DNA of 64,000 nucleotides, from positions 17,167,001 through 17,231,000 of the forward strand of contig NC_092316.1 of the NCBI RefSeq assembly GCF_036785885.1. Direction: 5' to 3'. The notes under the pieces are model-generated. The model saw nothing but the letters and a program-made list of their open reading frames with translations. It had not been told where the DNA came from and searched no databases. The position numbers and the translations under genes are program-made. Within the stretch, counting starts at the first letter, position 1, and each line of letters opens with the position of its first letter. This DNA is from Coffea arabica. Lineage: Eukaryota; Streptophyta; Magnoliopsida; Gentianales; Rubiaceae. This document shows, piece after piece, positions 45,716 to 56,978 of this stretch.

Positions 45716-47504
45716 TTACATGTCGAGAAGTTCAAGAAGTTTTTTCTTGAAAAGTTCATCGAATATTTCTTGTAAATCAGATTCAAGGAACGGGTGTTCC
45801 TTTTCTTGCATCTCTTTTAAGGTGGGTCTTCTTACTGACTTATTCTGGGATGAGTCTAATTTCTCGGTGACCTTTCGATTCACCTTGGTAGCAATTTTCA
45901 TTAGAGCCGTGTTTATTGTCATGGACTCTTTATTACTGAGTTTTGAAGGAAGCTTACCCCCTTTTTTATTTTCTTGTCTTTTATTGCTTTGATGAGGCGG
46001 TTGCACTCGTGAAACTTGAATAGGAAACCCATCAATTGCATTGGCTGTGATGTTTAATTTCATATCATGAGTACGAATAGCTAATTCGTCGAATGTGTTT
46101 GGACGTATACGTTGTAGGATGTAACTTAAGCTCTAATGCAACCCCTGGATGCACATTTCTATGGTAGAGGGTTCATATAGTCTATCTTTGCAGTTAAGAC
46201 TCAAACTTCTCCACCATCGATGTAATTGACCACAGGTTCATCCTTCCATTGACGAGTATTGGTGAACTTCAACATACCAACAGTTCTTCTGGTGCTATAG
46301 AAGCGATTCAAAAACTCTTGTTAAAACTGTTCCCAAATGTTGATGGACCCTGGTGTAAGATCAGTATACCAATCAAACGCATTACCCTTCAAAGACCGAA
46401 TAAACTATTTGACTAGCAGGTCACCATAGTTTCTAACATTATTGCAGGTTTTGATGAAATGGGCCACATGTTATTTTGGACTACTTTTTCCATCGAACTA
46501 TTAAAACTTAGACGGTTAATATTCAATAGGTATTGCTAAGCTGTCAAGTCAGCAGTATAAGGTTTGAAATAAGTAAAACTTGACTTTGAGCCATCCTTCT
46601 TTTTTGTTTTAATCACGTTGTCAACAAGTTCCTTTAATTGTTCTACGGGGATAGTCCTCTTAACAGTCACATATACTTCTTTCACATTATCTTTGCTTTT
46701 AGATGACGAAACTTCACGCTCTTGGTGCTTCTTAGATTTCATATGATTTCCTTCAGGAGTGTGATCTTTCTGGGTAAGCAGTTGGGTGATAAGAGTATCT
46801 TAGTCTGTCAGGATCAAGCGCTTACCATTGCACCAAAAGCTATAGTTGTTAGTGAAAGCGCAATTTTATTTCCTTAACCACAATGGCAGCGCAAAGCACC
46901 GTACCACGCTCGACCAGCATGAGAGGCTGCACCCCTGGGTACCACGGATTGGGCGGTTAGTCCCTTCGAGTCGGGATCTAAGAAATATTGCCGATTAGGC
47001 CAACATGGCCCTTGATGTGTTTCATCATGGTCTCCATCGTCTTGAACATGTTCGAGACTTGTTCTTCGAGACTTGTTCTTCGAGACTTAAAGTGTTTGTC
47101 ATCATAGCAAGTGTTGCGGCAGAAGAAGCAGCAGAATCTTTAATAGAAAACTTTGATTGAAGAGTTTCATGTGAATAGGCTGATCCAGTGCTTGATAAAT
47201 CATCATCATGTTTAGAAATTTTGGATCCGGATCCAAATTCAAACATGGCAAGAGTCTTCTCGATCGAGAAAGGAAAGTTTTTTATCCCCATTGTGGGAGA
47301 AGAACGCATTGGTGATGTTGAACCAAAGACGGGAGTTGATGCAAATGGAACCTCCATGCTACTTTGGGTGGAAGTTCTCATCATACTCCTTGTCACAGGA
47401 TCAATAGTACGAGTATTGGTGGAAACATGTGGAACTTCCTGAATAGGTTTGGTATCAGTAGCTTTGGAACGAGTAGTCATGAACTTGTTGTTCTTTGGTG
47501 CCAT
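45716..47504 (-). pseudogene. Gag remnants of the decayed Tat element
   Basis: The N-terminal piece 47504-47025 (MAPKNNKFMTTRSKATDTK, Ser/Thr-rich) lies about 75 bases inside the 5' LTR. Later pieces at 46742-46536 (KDNVKEVYVTVKRTIPVEQL) and 46063-45716 belong to the same Tat gag by wording, but are separated by stops and frameshifts. Confidence 0.7.
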
Positions 47505-47580
47505 CGATAATATATGTAGTTAAACATTTGAACAGAAGGGATGGAAGGCAGAGATGGTCCCATCAAGCATGCCAAAAATT

Positions 47581-48446
47581 TGTACGCCATAAAATTTCAA
47601 GTCTGTAAAACGACAAGAAAAAATACATGACAAATATGTAATACATAAATTTAAAAAAATATGTGAGTACAGTCTCCGGGATTTTCTCAAACTTGTAGAA
47701 AGTTTCCTTCGATTCTTCTCTTCAAACGCTAATCCAAGGATTTTGTAGTTTGTTCTTGGATCAACCATTGATTCTTTTAAATCTTGATATGGAAGATTTA
47801 AAAAATTTAGAAGATACTTGAAGATTCAAGTCTTAATATCTGGAAGACTTGAAAAACTTGAAAATGCCGGCCTTTGTAACTTAGAGTTCAAGAGAATTGA
47901 ACGTATGAGATGTGTTTTCTTTATTTGTCCTGACTTGATAAAGAGAACCCCTATTTATAACCATAGTATGAGGTAGAGATTGAAGACATATATGCCACTC
48001 TACTTGTCTTGCAAGAAATACAGTTATATTAGGGCTGTATCAGTTTAAATATTATCTCTTCATTTTGTATTTGTTAATAAAGAGGTAATACCAATAAATA
48101 GTTCCTTGATTGGCCAAACTTGTAGGAACACGTGACATGGCGCCATTTGATTGGACAAGTTATTGCAGTATAGTAAAGAAATAATTACTTAGATATTTAT
48201 CCATGATTTTATCAGGTCATAAAGACATGTGACATGGCACAATTTGATTGACAGAGATATCTTAGCAATTTTAATTGACCATAACACCTCATCTTGACAT
48301 GTGGGGAGACAAGATTGGATATCGAGTAGCCAAACTTCCAAGGGCGCCTGACATGGGGCGATATCCAATTGGATAAAAATAAGCCACATAAATAATTTAT
48401 ACACAAATGATAATTTTTAGAATTAATTAAAATACTATTGTCTACA
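47581..48446 (-). repeat. 5' LTR of the decayed Tat element (866 bp)
   Basis: Begins TGTACGCCATAAAATTTCAA and ends CTATTGTCTACA; diverged direct repeat of 32501-33409. The internal side on the minus strand reads AATTTTTGGCATGCTTGATG, with a TGG that may be the primer site. Confidence 0.9.
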
Positions 48447-48640
48447 TATTCTTAAAATAAATAGTTTTAATTGTAAAACTATCAATTTCAATTTCAATTC
48501 TAATTCTAATTTTTTATGAGCCAAAACCACGATCATTAGTAACGATTCCAATTCTCCAAAGCCAATTTCGGTTGAATAAACTATCGATCCAATTCTAATT
48601 TCATTTTGGTTCAAATCTAAACTGTAGCCATGCCTAGTCA
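48447..48640. mobile_element. Possible right part of the hAT-like remnant
   Basis: Starts with the TATTC duplication. Contains repeated TTCTAATT/GATTCC words and ends near GTAGCCATGCCTAGTC, whose reverse complement resembles 11935-11960. Confidence 0.35.
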
Positions 48641-50276
48641 GAAGCGTGGTCTTGTAATTGCACTTCTTGTTTTCCCCCTCAAAAGTCAAGATGACAATTA
48701 TTATTTTTTCTTTTTTTATTTAAAGAGAGACTCCAAGTTGTACAAGAAAATACAAAAAAGAGGATTTAAGGGTTGAATCTTATTAGTTACTGAATTAATA
48801 TCCATACCAACAATATCAGTAATTGAGCAAAAGGTATAAATCACACAGAGGAATAGAATTAAATCAATTCCATGTTTTGTTGAATGAGCAAGGCACCATT
48901 TAGCAATATTATAGCTAATATCATTCCTATCAATTCAAGTTATTATAACTGAAATAAATAAATAGAGGATAATAACTAAATAAGCATGTTATCTTGTATA
49001 GTACACTCAACAAATGTTGGTTCAATATTATATTTCTACTTTTGAGTTAGATAAAAGATAAGTGTACATAACAATAACAATAATTAACTTGAGCTTCTTC
49101 TTCGTTAAAGTTAAAGCTACATCATGCTAGTGCCACCACAAAAACAATTATGATACCAAAAAAATGTTAACTAGATATATCAAGCATAATATATAAAATT
49201 AGAGTAAGACAACCAACAGCAATGTCCTTGATGATCTTGATTCCGATTTTTTGATATTTACAAAATAATTGGATAATTAAACTAATATTTTTTCAATGAG
49301 AAAGCTTTTCAACTCTGAAGAAATTTGATTAAAAAAGCAACTGAAAGAAGGAAAAAGGAAATTGAAAGCTATTGAACGCTCATAATGACAATACCAGACA
49401 TCCGATAGACAGAGTAAGTACCAGACAATTATATCGGACGAAAAACATCATCACCAGACGTCCGAAAGAATTGAAATGATTTTTCAAACTCTCTGTCTGC
49501 TTTCGGATGCAAGCATCGGAAGTATCGGATGTCCGATACTCCCAACAGCTAGTTGATTTTTCAGCTACCTTCTATCCATTGGAAGATTTAATGAAACACT
49601 TTCTTGGCTTCTCATAAATAGTGCATGGTCAGAAACTTCAAAATACTTTTTTTTGCACACTGAGAATACAAAAGATGAAGAATAATTTTAGTGAGAAAAT
49701 ACTTTTCAAAGAATATTTGTACTCTTTGTGATGTAAGATTCTTTGTAAACTTTTCATTTGTAGTTGAATACTTCAATAGTGTAGTTTTGTGAGGGTTATC
49801 CTGAGGTATTGTAAAACTTCCTAATTTGACCGAGTGAAATTTGGGATAAGGAGGAAATGAGCCTTCCTTTGTATACAAAATTGGTTGTATTTCATCAATT
49901 TGAAGAAATTTATTTTGTGAATTGATCTTGAAATTTGGGATAAGGAGGAAATGAGCCTTCCTTTGTATACAAGATTGGTTGTATTTCATCAATTTGAAAA
50001 AACTTGTTTTGTGAATTAATCTTTGAGTTTAAGAGGAGCTTGGTAGTCAATTGGTTTGCAATTCTTCTCTTTTTATTTATTTATCATCTTATGATGCTTA
50101 AATTGCATATCTCTTCTACTTCTCTCAAATGATATTGCTCTTTTATTGATTGATTCATTGTGTGATTAATTAGAAAAGAGGATAAATTTCGTATTGAGCA
50201 AAAAGTGCCCATAACCTGATTAGTTTTTTTAATCAACCTAATTTACCCCCATTTTAAGTTGTCTTCGGGTCTGACA
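48641..50276 (+). other. AT-rich DNA that includes the probable 5' LTR of a Ty1/copia element
   Basis: The right end TCTGACA (50270-50276) lies two bases before a primer-like site, so the LTR should end here; its start is not identifiable. The words CAGACATCCGATAG, CAGACGTCCGAAAG and TCGGATGTCCGATAC occur at 49390-49545. A tandem duplication of about 92 bp (GAAATTTGGGATAAGGAGGA...) lies at 49838-50020. Confidence 0.5.
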
Positions 50277-50332
50277 ATTAGTATCAGAACTAAGTCTCCC
50301 GGAGATTAAACTCAATTCGCTTAGAAGTAAAG

Positions 50333-51764
50333 ATGACAACTAACGATGTCATTTTTTTGAAGGATAATCAGTAATTATACCTCTATTATTTAATGGATCA
50401 AATTATGTGAGTTAGAAAGAGAGAATGATTATCTTTTGCAATCGATTGACATTAAATTGTGATTTATTATTAATGAAAATCTATATGATACCTCAATAGA
50501 AAATGAAAATAATCATAGATATAAACCGAAAATAAGAAATGAATTGACTATAGAGGATAGAACTCATCTCACCTTAAATATAAAAGTTATGAATGTGTTA
50601 TATAGTGCTTTAGATTCAAATGAATTTATTAGGGTCAAAAGCTGTAAGTTTGCCACATAGATTTGGAACAAATTGAGAGAAATTTATGAAGGTAGTGAGA
50701 ATGTTAGAGAACAAAAGAAGTCTATTTTGATTACTAAATATAAGTCATTTAAGATGAAATCTCATGAAAATATTGATAAAATATATTGTAGATTTAATTA
50801 TTTTATTAAGAATTTAGAAGTTCTGGAAAAGGAATACTCCTTATGAGAGAAAAATAGAAAAATCTTTAATACTTTGTCTAAAGATTGGGAAAGTAAAGTG
50901 ATTGCCATTGAAAATGCAAAAGATTTGAATTCAATGCCTATTGAATTTTTTATAAACTCTCTAACATCTTATGAGTTGAAAAATTAAGATCATGGTACAT
51001 GAAGAAAAAGATGCAAAAGTAAAAAGGAGTATTGTTCTAAAAGCATTTCAAGATGAAGATGGCTCAGTTTCATTGGATGGTGAAGATATGGATGTTAATG
51101 ACAATGACCTAACTCTCATCACAAAAAGGTTCAAGAGAATCCTCAACAAAAGGAGATTCAGAAAAGGATGACCTAGCATTTCGAATTCCAATCAATTCAA
51201 CAATGCAAGAAACAAAGGAAAGTAAAAGACCAACAAAAAACAAGGTGACAAATGCTATGAATGCGACCAACTTGAACACTACATGAGTAAGTGTCCAATG
51301 AAGAAGAAGAAAGAAAAGAAAGTTATAAGAAAATCAAGATTCAACAACTTTCAAATCACATGGAATGAGTGCAACTCCGATTGTAAAATTGAAGAGAAAG
51401 AAAATCTGCTTAAATGGCTTTTATGGCCATTAAAGATAATGAGGCAATAATTTGTAACTCTCAACTTGAAAGTGATGATGATCTTGAATCCTTCATTGAA
51501 AAATTGCATGATAGTTTGAAAGAATTTTATACTAGAAACAAGGAATTAAAACACAAAATCAATTTTCTTTTTCAGGACAATGCCTGTCTTTTTCAAGAAA
51601 ATAAAAAACTGAAAACTGAAAATGATTACTTAAAAAATGGTGAGATTGATCTACAAAATGAGTTTGATAGAAAAACAAGATTTTGTGAAATGTTCAAAGA
51701 GGAACAAGGTGATTTGAAAAGAAGAATGGACAATCTAAATGAGTTTCTCCAACATAAAAAATAA
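50333..51764 (+). pseudogene. Copia gag remnant
   Basis: Degenerate UBN2-type gag: LTLNIKVMNVLYSALDSNEF, IWNKLREIYEG and KSFKMKSHENIDKIYCRF, broken by stops. A zinc-knuckle-like CYECDQLEHYMSKC lies near 51250. The open piece 51414-51764 is a Lys/Glu/Asn-rich coiled-coil segment. Confidence 0.75.
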
Positions 51765-52069
51765 AACTGTTTTCAAGGAAATGAATCAAAGTCTCATCTT
51801 GGCACTCATGAAAAAAAATTAAATTTTGGTACAAATGAATTTACTATTCATAAGAGAAGAAAAGTAAGATCTATTAAATCTTTTCATGTAAACAACTCTT
51901 TGATTATGTGTAGTTTTGTTGTCAAAAGGATTACACAAAAAGTGATTGCTATGTAAAGAAGAAAATGAGAAGAGATATAAAATGCATGTGGATAGTTAGA
52001 TATGATGCTAACTGTCAAGAATCCAAAAATTAAAGGGTACCAAATATTATTTTTCGATCTCTTGTCTAG

Positions 52070-53035
52070 GTGAATTTGATGAACGTTATTAAGGAATCAA
52101 AGTGGTTCATAGATAATGGATATTCAAAACACATGACCGGTGATCTATCACAATTCGTTAAATTCAAACCAAAATCATGTGGCAAAGTGATATTTGGAGA
52201 TGATATGAAAGTTAAAACAATTGGAGTAGGAGATGTTGGTAAGAATGGTGAGACTTTTGTTCATAATATTCTTTTGATTGATAATTTGAGTTATAACTTA
52301 CTAAGTGTTAGTCAATTATGTGACAGAAATTTATTTATTTTGTTCAAAAAGTATGAGTATTTAGTTTTTGATTCAAAATTTAACATCATATTCAAAGGAA
52401 AAAGATTCAATGACATCTATGTTGTGATTCTTGAAAATATTAATTCTTCTAACTTTCAATGTCTTAAAGTCTTAAATGAAAATTCTTGATTATGACATAG
52501 AAGGTTTTTTCATTTCAATATGAATTTGCTAAAAGAAATTTTCAAAAATGATCTTGTTATAGGTTTGTCAAAAATTAAGTTTGCAAAAGACAAAATTTGT
52601 AATGTTTGTCAATTTGAAAAACAAACCAAAGTCTCTTTTAAACTCAAAAGTTGTGTTTCTACTTTAAGACCATTAGAGTTTTTACATCTTGATTTGTTTG
52701 GTTCTATACAAATTACTAATTTGGGTGGTAAGAGATATTGCCTAGTAATTGTTGATGATTACTCTAGATACATTTGGGTGATTTTTCTTGCTCATAAAGA
52801 TGATACTTCCAAAAATTTTGTTTTTCTATTTGCAAAAGTTCAAAATCTATTTGGTTTGAATATTGTTAAAAATAGAAGTGACAATGGTTCGAAATTTAAA
52901 TTTTGTGACTTTTTGAAATTTTGTGATCACAATGGAATTACACATGAGTTTTCAATTGCAAGAACCCCTCAACAAAATGGTGTTATTGAAAGAAAGAATA
53001 GAACTCTTCAAGAAACCGCAACGCTCTCAAGTTGA
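52070..53035 (+). pseudogene. Copia protease and integrase remnant
   Basis: The first frame (52070-52489) has the protease site as FIDNGYSKHMTGD (usual DSGCS-HMTG) and NLLSVSQLCD. The second (52520-53035) has the GAG-pre-integrase zinc region (CNVCQFEKQTKVSF) and the integrase core with Asp in LHLDLFG, Asp in NRSDNGSKF and Glu in QQNGVIERKNRT. A stop at 52487 separates them. The integrase ends abruptly after RTLQETA. Confidence 0.82.
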
Positions 53036-53758
53036 AACTTCTCAAAAGATTCGGAATAGAGAATCCAAAACAAATTGAAACGCCGATCTGTGCATCCACC
53101 AAACTTGACAAAGATGAAAAAGATACGAAAATTGATAAGTAGAAATATAGAGATACGATTGGTAGCTTACTTTATTTAACTGCAAGTAGACTCGATATTA
53201 TGTTTGTCGTTTGTTTGTGTGCTGGTTTCCAATCTTACCCTAAAGAATCTCATTTAAATATGTTAAAAGAATTTTAGATATTTAAAGGGGAATCTTGAAT
53301 TATGATTTTTGGTATTCTAAATGTCATGAATTTGTCTTATGTGATTTTTCGGATGTTGATTTTGGTGGGTGTAGAATGGATAGAAAAAGTACTAGTGGTA
53401 CATGTCATTTTCTTGGTAATTGCTTGAAATCATGGTTTAACAGGAAACAAAATGCTATCTCTTTATCTACGGCGAAAGCAGAATATATAGCCGCCGGTGT
53501 ATGTTGTGCTCAATTGTTATGAATGAAACATACCTTGAATGATTTTAGATTAGTGTATATTGTGTGCCTATGTATTGTGATAACATGAATGCCATAAATT
53601 TGATAAAGAATCCCATTCAATACTCTAGGACAAAACACATAGACATAAAGCATCATTTCATTCGTGATCTTGTCCAAAAGGGTAAAATTTGTGTAAAATA
53701 TGTTTGTTCAAAAGATCAAATTGCTGATATTCTTACAAAAATTTTACCTTTGGATTAG
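53036..53758 (+). pseudogene. Copia RT tail and RNase H remnant
   Basis: Right after the integrase break the sequence resumes at the end of RT (LKRFGIENPKQIETPIC, then GSLLYLTASRLDIMF) and RNase H (DRKSTSGTCHFLGN, ISLSTAKAEYIAA, YCDNMNAINLIKNP, HHFIRDLVQKGK, IADILTK). At least three stops. Confidence 0.82.
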
Positions 53759-53760
53759 TT

Positions 53761-54189
53761 TATATTTTTAAAGACAAAATTGGGCGTTTTTGGAAAAGAC
53801 TTCCAAAAATTTTTCGATCAAACTTTATCGGACGTCCGATAGTTGATGGACGGGCGTCCGACAGCGTTCTAAGCTATTTTCTAGAAAAATTTTGCATCAG
53901 ATAGTAGTGTCGGATGATTCTCTTCGTTCAGCCGCCCGACACTCAAAAAGGGGTATTATTAAGGGTTTTTTTCCTTCATTTGGTTCAAATATGCTCTCTT
54001 TCTTTCGGACGCACCCTTTCTTTTCCATCAAATTTCAAAAGTTCAAATTCGTTTCTTCTCAAGAAAAATTTTTAAAAATTGATTCCACAAACAATCTCAC
54101 AATCTCTTTACAAACAGATTAGCCTGTAAACTTTCTTCTAACTGTTAAATATTCATCCGATCCCAAAATTCATCAGAAAATCTAGTTTT
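53761..54189. other. Copia 3' flank with CGGACGTCCG palindromes
   Basis: TATCGGACGTCCGATAG at 53827 and GGGCGTCCGACAG at 53852, similar to words in the presumed 5' LTR at 49390-49545, suggesting 3' LTR or 3' UTR debris. Confidence 0.45.
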
Positions 54190-54926
54190 AAAAAAACTCG
54201 CCCTCCCCCGCCCCCCGCCCCGTTGCCTATTAGTTCCCCCCGTCCCCCGCCTCCCCCTCCTCCCGCCCTACCCCGCCTTGCCCCGCTTCCCCCGCAGGTG
54301 CCCCCGCGGGGTTAATATAATTTTATTATAATTAAATTTTAATAAATAACCAAGTACTAAAATATCAACACATTACCAAATTATTATTCATTGTAATTTT
54401 ACAATTGAAACTCATAAAAACAATCAAACAGAAGTTATTTGAATACAATCCAATATGATGAAATAAATATAACTAAAATAGTCAAGTTTTCACTTTTAGT
54501 ACAAATGCAATCACTAATTCATTATTGTGTTTGTGCTTTTTTTTTTGAGAAAAAAGTGTTATTCTATTAAGCGTAATTAGAAATTTAGTATAAATGTATT
54601 AGTAAATTTAATATAACTAATTAATAAATTCTATTAGTAGACATGTATAATTATTCATATATCAATTATATTACATAAACTAATATACATTATATAATAC
54701 ATCTAACTAATAATATCATTATCATAAGTTTATAACTAATTAACTTACATATTATATATAATTATATATATTTATATACATATTTTTTTTTTTGTTTTGC
54801 GGGTGGCGGGGCGGGGGAGTATACCCCCGCCCCCCGCCCCGTTTCTAAGTGGGGGGAAAAAATTTCCCCCTGCCCCCGCCCCGAGAGCCCCCCGTGCAGG
54901 CACCCGCCCCCATTGCCATCCCTACA
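54190..54926. mobile_element. hAT-like non-autonomous element with GC-rich ends
   Basis: Two very C/G-rich blocks (54199-54313 and 54796-54926) flank an AT-rich core of about 480 bp. The right end, read in reverse, begins TAGGGATGGCAATGGGGGCG, the typical terminus of plant hAT-type elements. The left end reads CCCCGTTGCC but lacks a clear TAGGGATGG, so it may be truncated. No coding capacity. Confidence 0.6.
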
Positions 54927-56150
54927 CAGGACTGATGCAAATAAAATGAAACTTTATTTATTTTATTGCTTTGTTGAGAAAATTTGAATTGACTTTGGTT
55001 TCGTCATGTGTAAATTTCTGTTCAAACTTAGTACTGATAGTCGTAGGAAACTTTTTTATGGGAAATTTTTAACTCCACTTTTTTGCTCATTTCAAAATTC
55101 CTTTCATTGGAGTATGTCCAAAAGAAACTTCCTCTTCTGTTTTCACTAAAGCATATTTTCAGAGAAAAAATATCAGATTTTTTGATAGCCACTGGTGTTA
55201 TAAAAAAGTTATCTTGGAATCTCGAATCAAAAGTCATCATTAAACCTCTGTTATTCCCAAACCTTCCAACAGCTTCGTCTTACTTCACCCTTTTCCATTC
55301 ATCGACCAATCAAATGACTAAAATGTCCTCCACTTAATAATTAATTCATAAAGGGACATTTAAAGCCGAAAAAACTTCTTATTATTTTACTTATCATTTA
55401 CTAATCTCAAAAAAAAAAATCGTCATCAATTTTCTAATTTTTATCTCTTCCTCCCTCCCTCCCTCCCTCTTTCATATTTTTCTCTTTTTTTTCTCTTACA
55501 ACCACTTCTCCCTCTTATCAAATATCGGGCTCCATTATTACCAATAACACCACTATCAATTTTTTACTATCTCTAAAATTTATCAGTATTTTTTGTTTTC
55601 CTGTCTCTTTCATTCTATAAAAATTTTAGACACTTTCTTTGTTTTTCAATAGTTTTACTCTTTATAAATGTTAGCCAATTAGAGTTACCAAATAAACAAG
55701 GTGCAGACCGTGGATTTTATTGTCAAACTAAGGGAAATGAAAAATGTGGCAGTTAGGAAAAAAATGAAATTGAGACTTGAAACATAAAGAAGTAACTATT
55801 ATGTTTCTTAAGCAAAAAAATCTAGCAATTACTCATTGATTCTCTCTTTTATTTACCTATTGATTGTGGTTTTACAATAAAGGTAGAATTTTGTCTCTAT
55901 TTCTAAGAGTGCTAGAGCAATGATGAATTATGTTCTTAGGAACATGGGGGCATTCTTAGTTTAATATTGGTAGAGGTGGTGGTGAGTTGCATTAGGCAAA
56001 AATTACCAAATAATAAATTTTGAGATGAGTTGGAGTCACTGTACTTTGTTTGTTTTAGTGAGTATGGCACGTACAAGAAATTAAAGATTAAAACCTTGTT
56101 TTGTTTTGTCTTGTTCTTTGAAGAAGGGTATTTTAAGATATTTGTGAAAA
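54927..56150. other. AT-rich intergenic with a (CCCT)n microsatellite
   Basis: CCTCCCTCCCTCCCTCCCTC at 55450-55469. No gene recognised. Confidence 0.5.
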
Positions 56151-56978
56151 ATTATAGCTCATTGGGTTTATATTGTTACATAAACCTTAAAAGCAAGAGT
56201 GGTAGGTGTAATTATTGAAACTTGAGGGGAGCTCTCTGTAATTGCTGGAAACCTCAAGGGAGGTTTTTGAAATTATCCCTCACTATTAGTTCGATCGTTT
56301 GACCAATGACTCTTACCATTTCAAATTTTTTTGTTCAATAAACCTTCTTGCTTTCAAAAGCTTAACGCTGCAAACACTCTAGCCAATCAATGTGTAAGAT
56401 GCAACAGGTAACCACTGAGCTTTGCCTCAGTGGCCACCAAAAAAGGACTAAGTTCCTCTGTGGTCTGTAAGTCAGGGATTCGAACCCCACTTGCATTGAA
56501 AAAATCCAACGGAGGTGCCAGAACACCCCTTTGATCTAGTCAAGTCTGTATACCTGCTAACCCCTTTTACAGCCTCTTTAGGCTCCTCTCTCTGTAGAAT
56601 AAAATTATAGCTCATTGCGTCTATATTGTTACATAAACCTTAAAAGCAAGAGTGGTAGGTGTAATTGTTGAAACTTGAGGGGAGCTCTTTGTAATTGTTG
56701 GAAACCTCAAGGGAGATTTCTAAAATTATCACTTACTATTAGTTCGATCGTTTGACCAATGACTCTTACCATTTCAAATTTTTTTTGTTCAATAAACATT
56801 CTTGCTTTCAAAAGCTCAGCGCTGCAAACACTCTAGCCAATCACTGTGTAAGATGCAACAGGTAACCACTGAGCTTTGCCTCAGTGGCCACCAAAAAAGG
56901 ACTAAGTCCCTCTGTGGTCTGTAAGTCATGCTAGCTCCTTTCACAACCTCTTTAGGCTCCTCTCTCTGTAGAATAAAA
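56151..56978. repeat. Tandem segmental duplication, about 450 bp unit; second copy has an internal deletion
   Basis: Unit 1 (56151-56603) and unit 2 (56604-56978) both start ATTATAGCTCATTG and end CTCTCTGTAGAATAAA. They are nearly identical, but unit 2 lacks about 80 bases following CTGTAAGTCA. Confidence 0.9.
56405..56603 (+). mobile_element. tRNA-derived SINE
   Basis: Box A-like TGCCTCAGTGGCC (56423-56435) and box B-like GATTCGAACCCC (56477-56488), then a body ending CTCCTCTCTCTGTAGAAT. The A-B spacing and the missing cloverleaf argue against a real tRNA gene. The second copy (56857-56978) has lost box B with the deletion. Confidence 0.65.

Larger units (their letters stand above)
32501..48446 (-). 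mobile_element. Decayed Tat-lineage Ty3/gypsy element with nested insertions
   Basis: LTRs at 32501-33409 and 47581-48446 (TGTACGC...TGTCTACA) with duplications TATTC at 32496-32500 and 48447-48451. It reads leftwards; the 5' LTR is the right one. Internal remnants in order are gag N-terminus (47504-47025), gag pieces (46742-46536, 46063-45716), a protease-like block (44981-44733) and the start of pol (43790-43471). RT, RNase H and integrase are missing. The LTRs differ in length (909 and 866 bp) and at many positions, so this insertion is clearly older than the Ogre element and the chromovirus at 34061-39760, which is nested in it. Confidence 0.88.
50277..53760 (+). mobile_element. Deleted Ty1/copia element (Sirevirus-like wording), internal region
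   Basis: A degenerate primer site TAGTATCAGAAC (50279-50290, two changes from TGGTATCAGAGC) is followed by gag, protease, integrase and RNase H remnants on the plus strand. Most of RT with its YVDD box is deleted, and many stops are present. No 3' LTR ending in TCTGACA is found before 54190, so the 3' end is lost or unrecognisable. Confidence 0.8.

Noticed and set aside
56423..56488. tRNA gene suggested by box A and box B words
   Set aside because: No cloverleaf can be drawn, the box spacing is long and the body is SINE-like.
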